From Paracoccus onubensis (GTDB lineage Bacteria; Pseudomonadota; Alphaproteobacteria; Rhodobacterales; Rhodobacteraceae): a stretch of DNA of 64,000 nucleotides. The notes beneath the pieces were generated by a model. The model was not told where the DNA came from. It searched no databases and saw only the letters and a list, made by a program, of their open reading frames with translations. Position numbers and translations under genes: made by a program. Location of the stretch: NCBI RefSeq assembly GCF_003591515.1, contig NZ_QZCG01000019.1, positions 1-64,000 of the forward strand, given 5' to 3'. Within the stretch, counting starts at the first letter, position 1. Every line of letters starts with the position of its first letter. Shown here in pieces: positions 63,416 through 64,000 of the stretch.

Positions 63416-63537
63416 GCAAAATGCCTCTTCATGCCGGGTGAAATCCCAAATATCGCCACGATATCCGCGATCCGTTCATGCGCAGAGATCCTGCCGCCCA
63501 TGGCGGACCATTCGCGGGCTGAACCGGTCATCAGCAT
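63412..63537 (-). CDS. 41-residue small ORF between phosphotransferase and acyl-CoA synthetase
   Basis: This ORF starts with an ATG one base after the phosphotransferase stop (TGA-C-ATG) and ends in a stop overlapping the acyl-CoA synthetase ATG by four bases. Both junctions are tight, so it fits as a translated, coupled gene. The product is soluble, with an HERIADIVAIFG helix. It may be an independent protein or a coupling ORF; no family is known. Confidence 0.45.
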   Translation of the reverse strand: MLMTGSAREWSAMGGRISAHERIADIVAIFGISPGMKRHFA

Positions 63538-63538
63538 G

Positions 63539-64000
63539 TCACTCTGCCCCGGTCCGGGCAATCTGGCAGCCGATCTCTGCCACGCGCCGGGCACGGGCTC
63601 CGTCCTGCTCGGCATCGGCGCTTGCGCTGCTGACATTGCCGCGTGCCGCGCGGGCTGCAACGCCCTGAACGATCGCGGCATAGCGGAAACAGGCAAAGGC
63701 AAGGAAAACCGGCCAATCCTCGACCCGGGACAGCCCCATCCCCTTGCAATAGCGGTCAAGCACCTGCGCTTCGTCCGGCAGTCCCGCCGCCATCGGATCC
63801 ACTGCCTTGGGCAGATCCGGCGGAAAGCGATATTGCAGGCAGAGATATGCCAGATCGGCAAGCGGATGACCGATCGTCGAAAGCTCCCAATCCAGAACGG
63901 CAATGACGCGCGGCTCTGTCGGATGGACGATCACATTGCCAAGACGGAAATCGCCATGCGAGATGGCGCCCAGATCCGCCACATCGGAATGCGCGATCAG
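63539..64000 (-). CDS. Phosphotransferase family protein (ACAD10-like kinase), N-terminus beyond the window
   Basis: The visible 153 residues are the C-terminal part of an aminoglycoside-phosphotransferase-fold kinase. ISHGDFRLGNVIVHP contains the catalytic HGDxxxxN loop, and VIAVLDWELSTIGHPLADLAY contains the metal-binding DWE. Proteins of this type accompany acyl-CoA dehydrogenases and synthetases and phosphorylate hydroxyacyl-CoA intermediates. The frame is open to the window edge, so the gene starts outside. Confidence 0.9.
   Translation of the reverse strand: MIAHSDVADLGAISHGDFRLGNVIVHPTEPRVIAVLDWELSTIGHPLADLAYLCLQYRFPPDLPKAVDPMAAGLPDEAQVLDRYCKGMGLSRVEDWPVFLAFACFRYAAIVQGVAARAARGNVSSASADAEQDGARARRVAEIGCQIARTGAE

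Overview
The window looks like chromosomal DNA from a Paracoccus-like member of the Rhodobacteraceae (Alphaproteobacteria). It is GC-rich, with dense genes that often overlap by ATGA or TGATG junctions. It carries a methylsuccinyl-CoA dehydrogenase typical of the ethylmalonyl-CoA pathway, a hmu heme-uptake locus, a tctCBA tricarboxylate-type transporter, a TRAP transporter and many Rhodobacteraceae-style conserved genes. I saw no rRNA, tRNA, CRISPR array, transposase or prophage. The genus is an inference.

Layout. 1-11.7 kb: envelope and maintenance genes (msrPQ methionine sulfoxide repair, DUF302 protein, secreted lipase-like hydrolase, a YkuD L,D-transpeptidase, recQ, yggT, a thioesterase, an UMF1-type MFS protein, mepA, a phytase-like esterase, a YhhQ-type transporter), ending in a compact candidate regulatory RNA at 11.45-11.69 kb. 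11.7-17.7 kb: a heme-uptake locus in which hmuSTUV is divergent from the TonB-dependent receptor hmuR. 17.8-20.9 kb: a MotA/TolQ-like plus MotB/OmpA-like motor pair. 21-30 kb: chaC, tyrA-hisC, mcd, a META-domain lipoprotein, gap, a 47-residue membrane protein, an orphan fliG and purB. 30-36.6 kb: an SMR exporter, an inositol monophosphatase-like gene, divergent metR/metF, a uridine-kinase-like gene, cfa with a long structured leader, and a second L,D-transpeptidase. 36.7-39.7 kb: tctCBA.

39.9-51.1 kb is the most interesting stretch. Two DUF4178 proteins, a 57-residue Gly-rich membrane peptide, a DUF350 protein, a membrane-anchored spermidine-synthase-like protein and an AdoMet decarboxylase form a compact set. 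Next come a DUF805 protein and a six-gene MoxR/DUF58/SpoIIM/RDD operon. 51.3-54 kb: a lone acetolactate-synthase-like enzyme and a histidine phosphatase. 54-64 kb: an organic-acid catabolic island (quinone oxidoreductase, thiolase, TRAP transporter, thioesterase, TetR regulator, SDR, acyl-CoA synthetase, a 41-codon ORF and the edge-truncated end of a phosphotransferase).

Four intergenic copies of a GC-hairpin repeat lie at 17.7, 21.8, 36.7 and 51.2 kb, each downstream of a gene and in the same orientation. Two of them align without gaps over 100 bp, and one supplies the last codons of tctA. All functional assignments come from reading the translated sequence; no database search was run.
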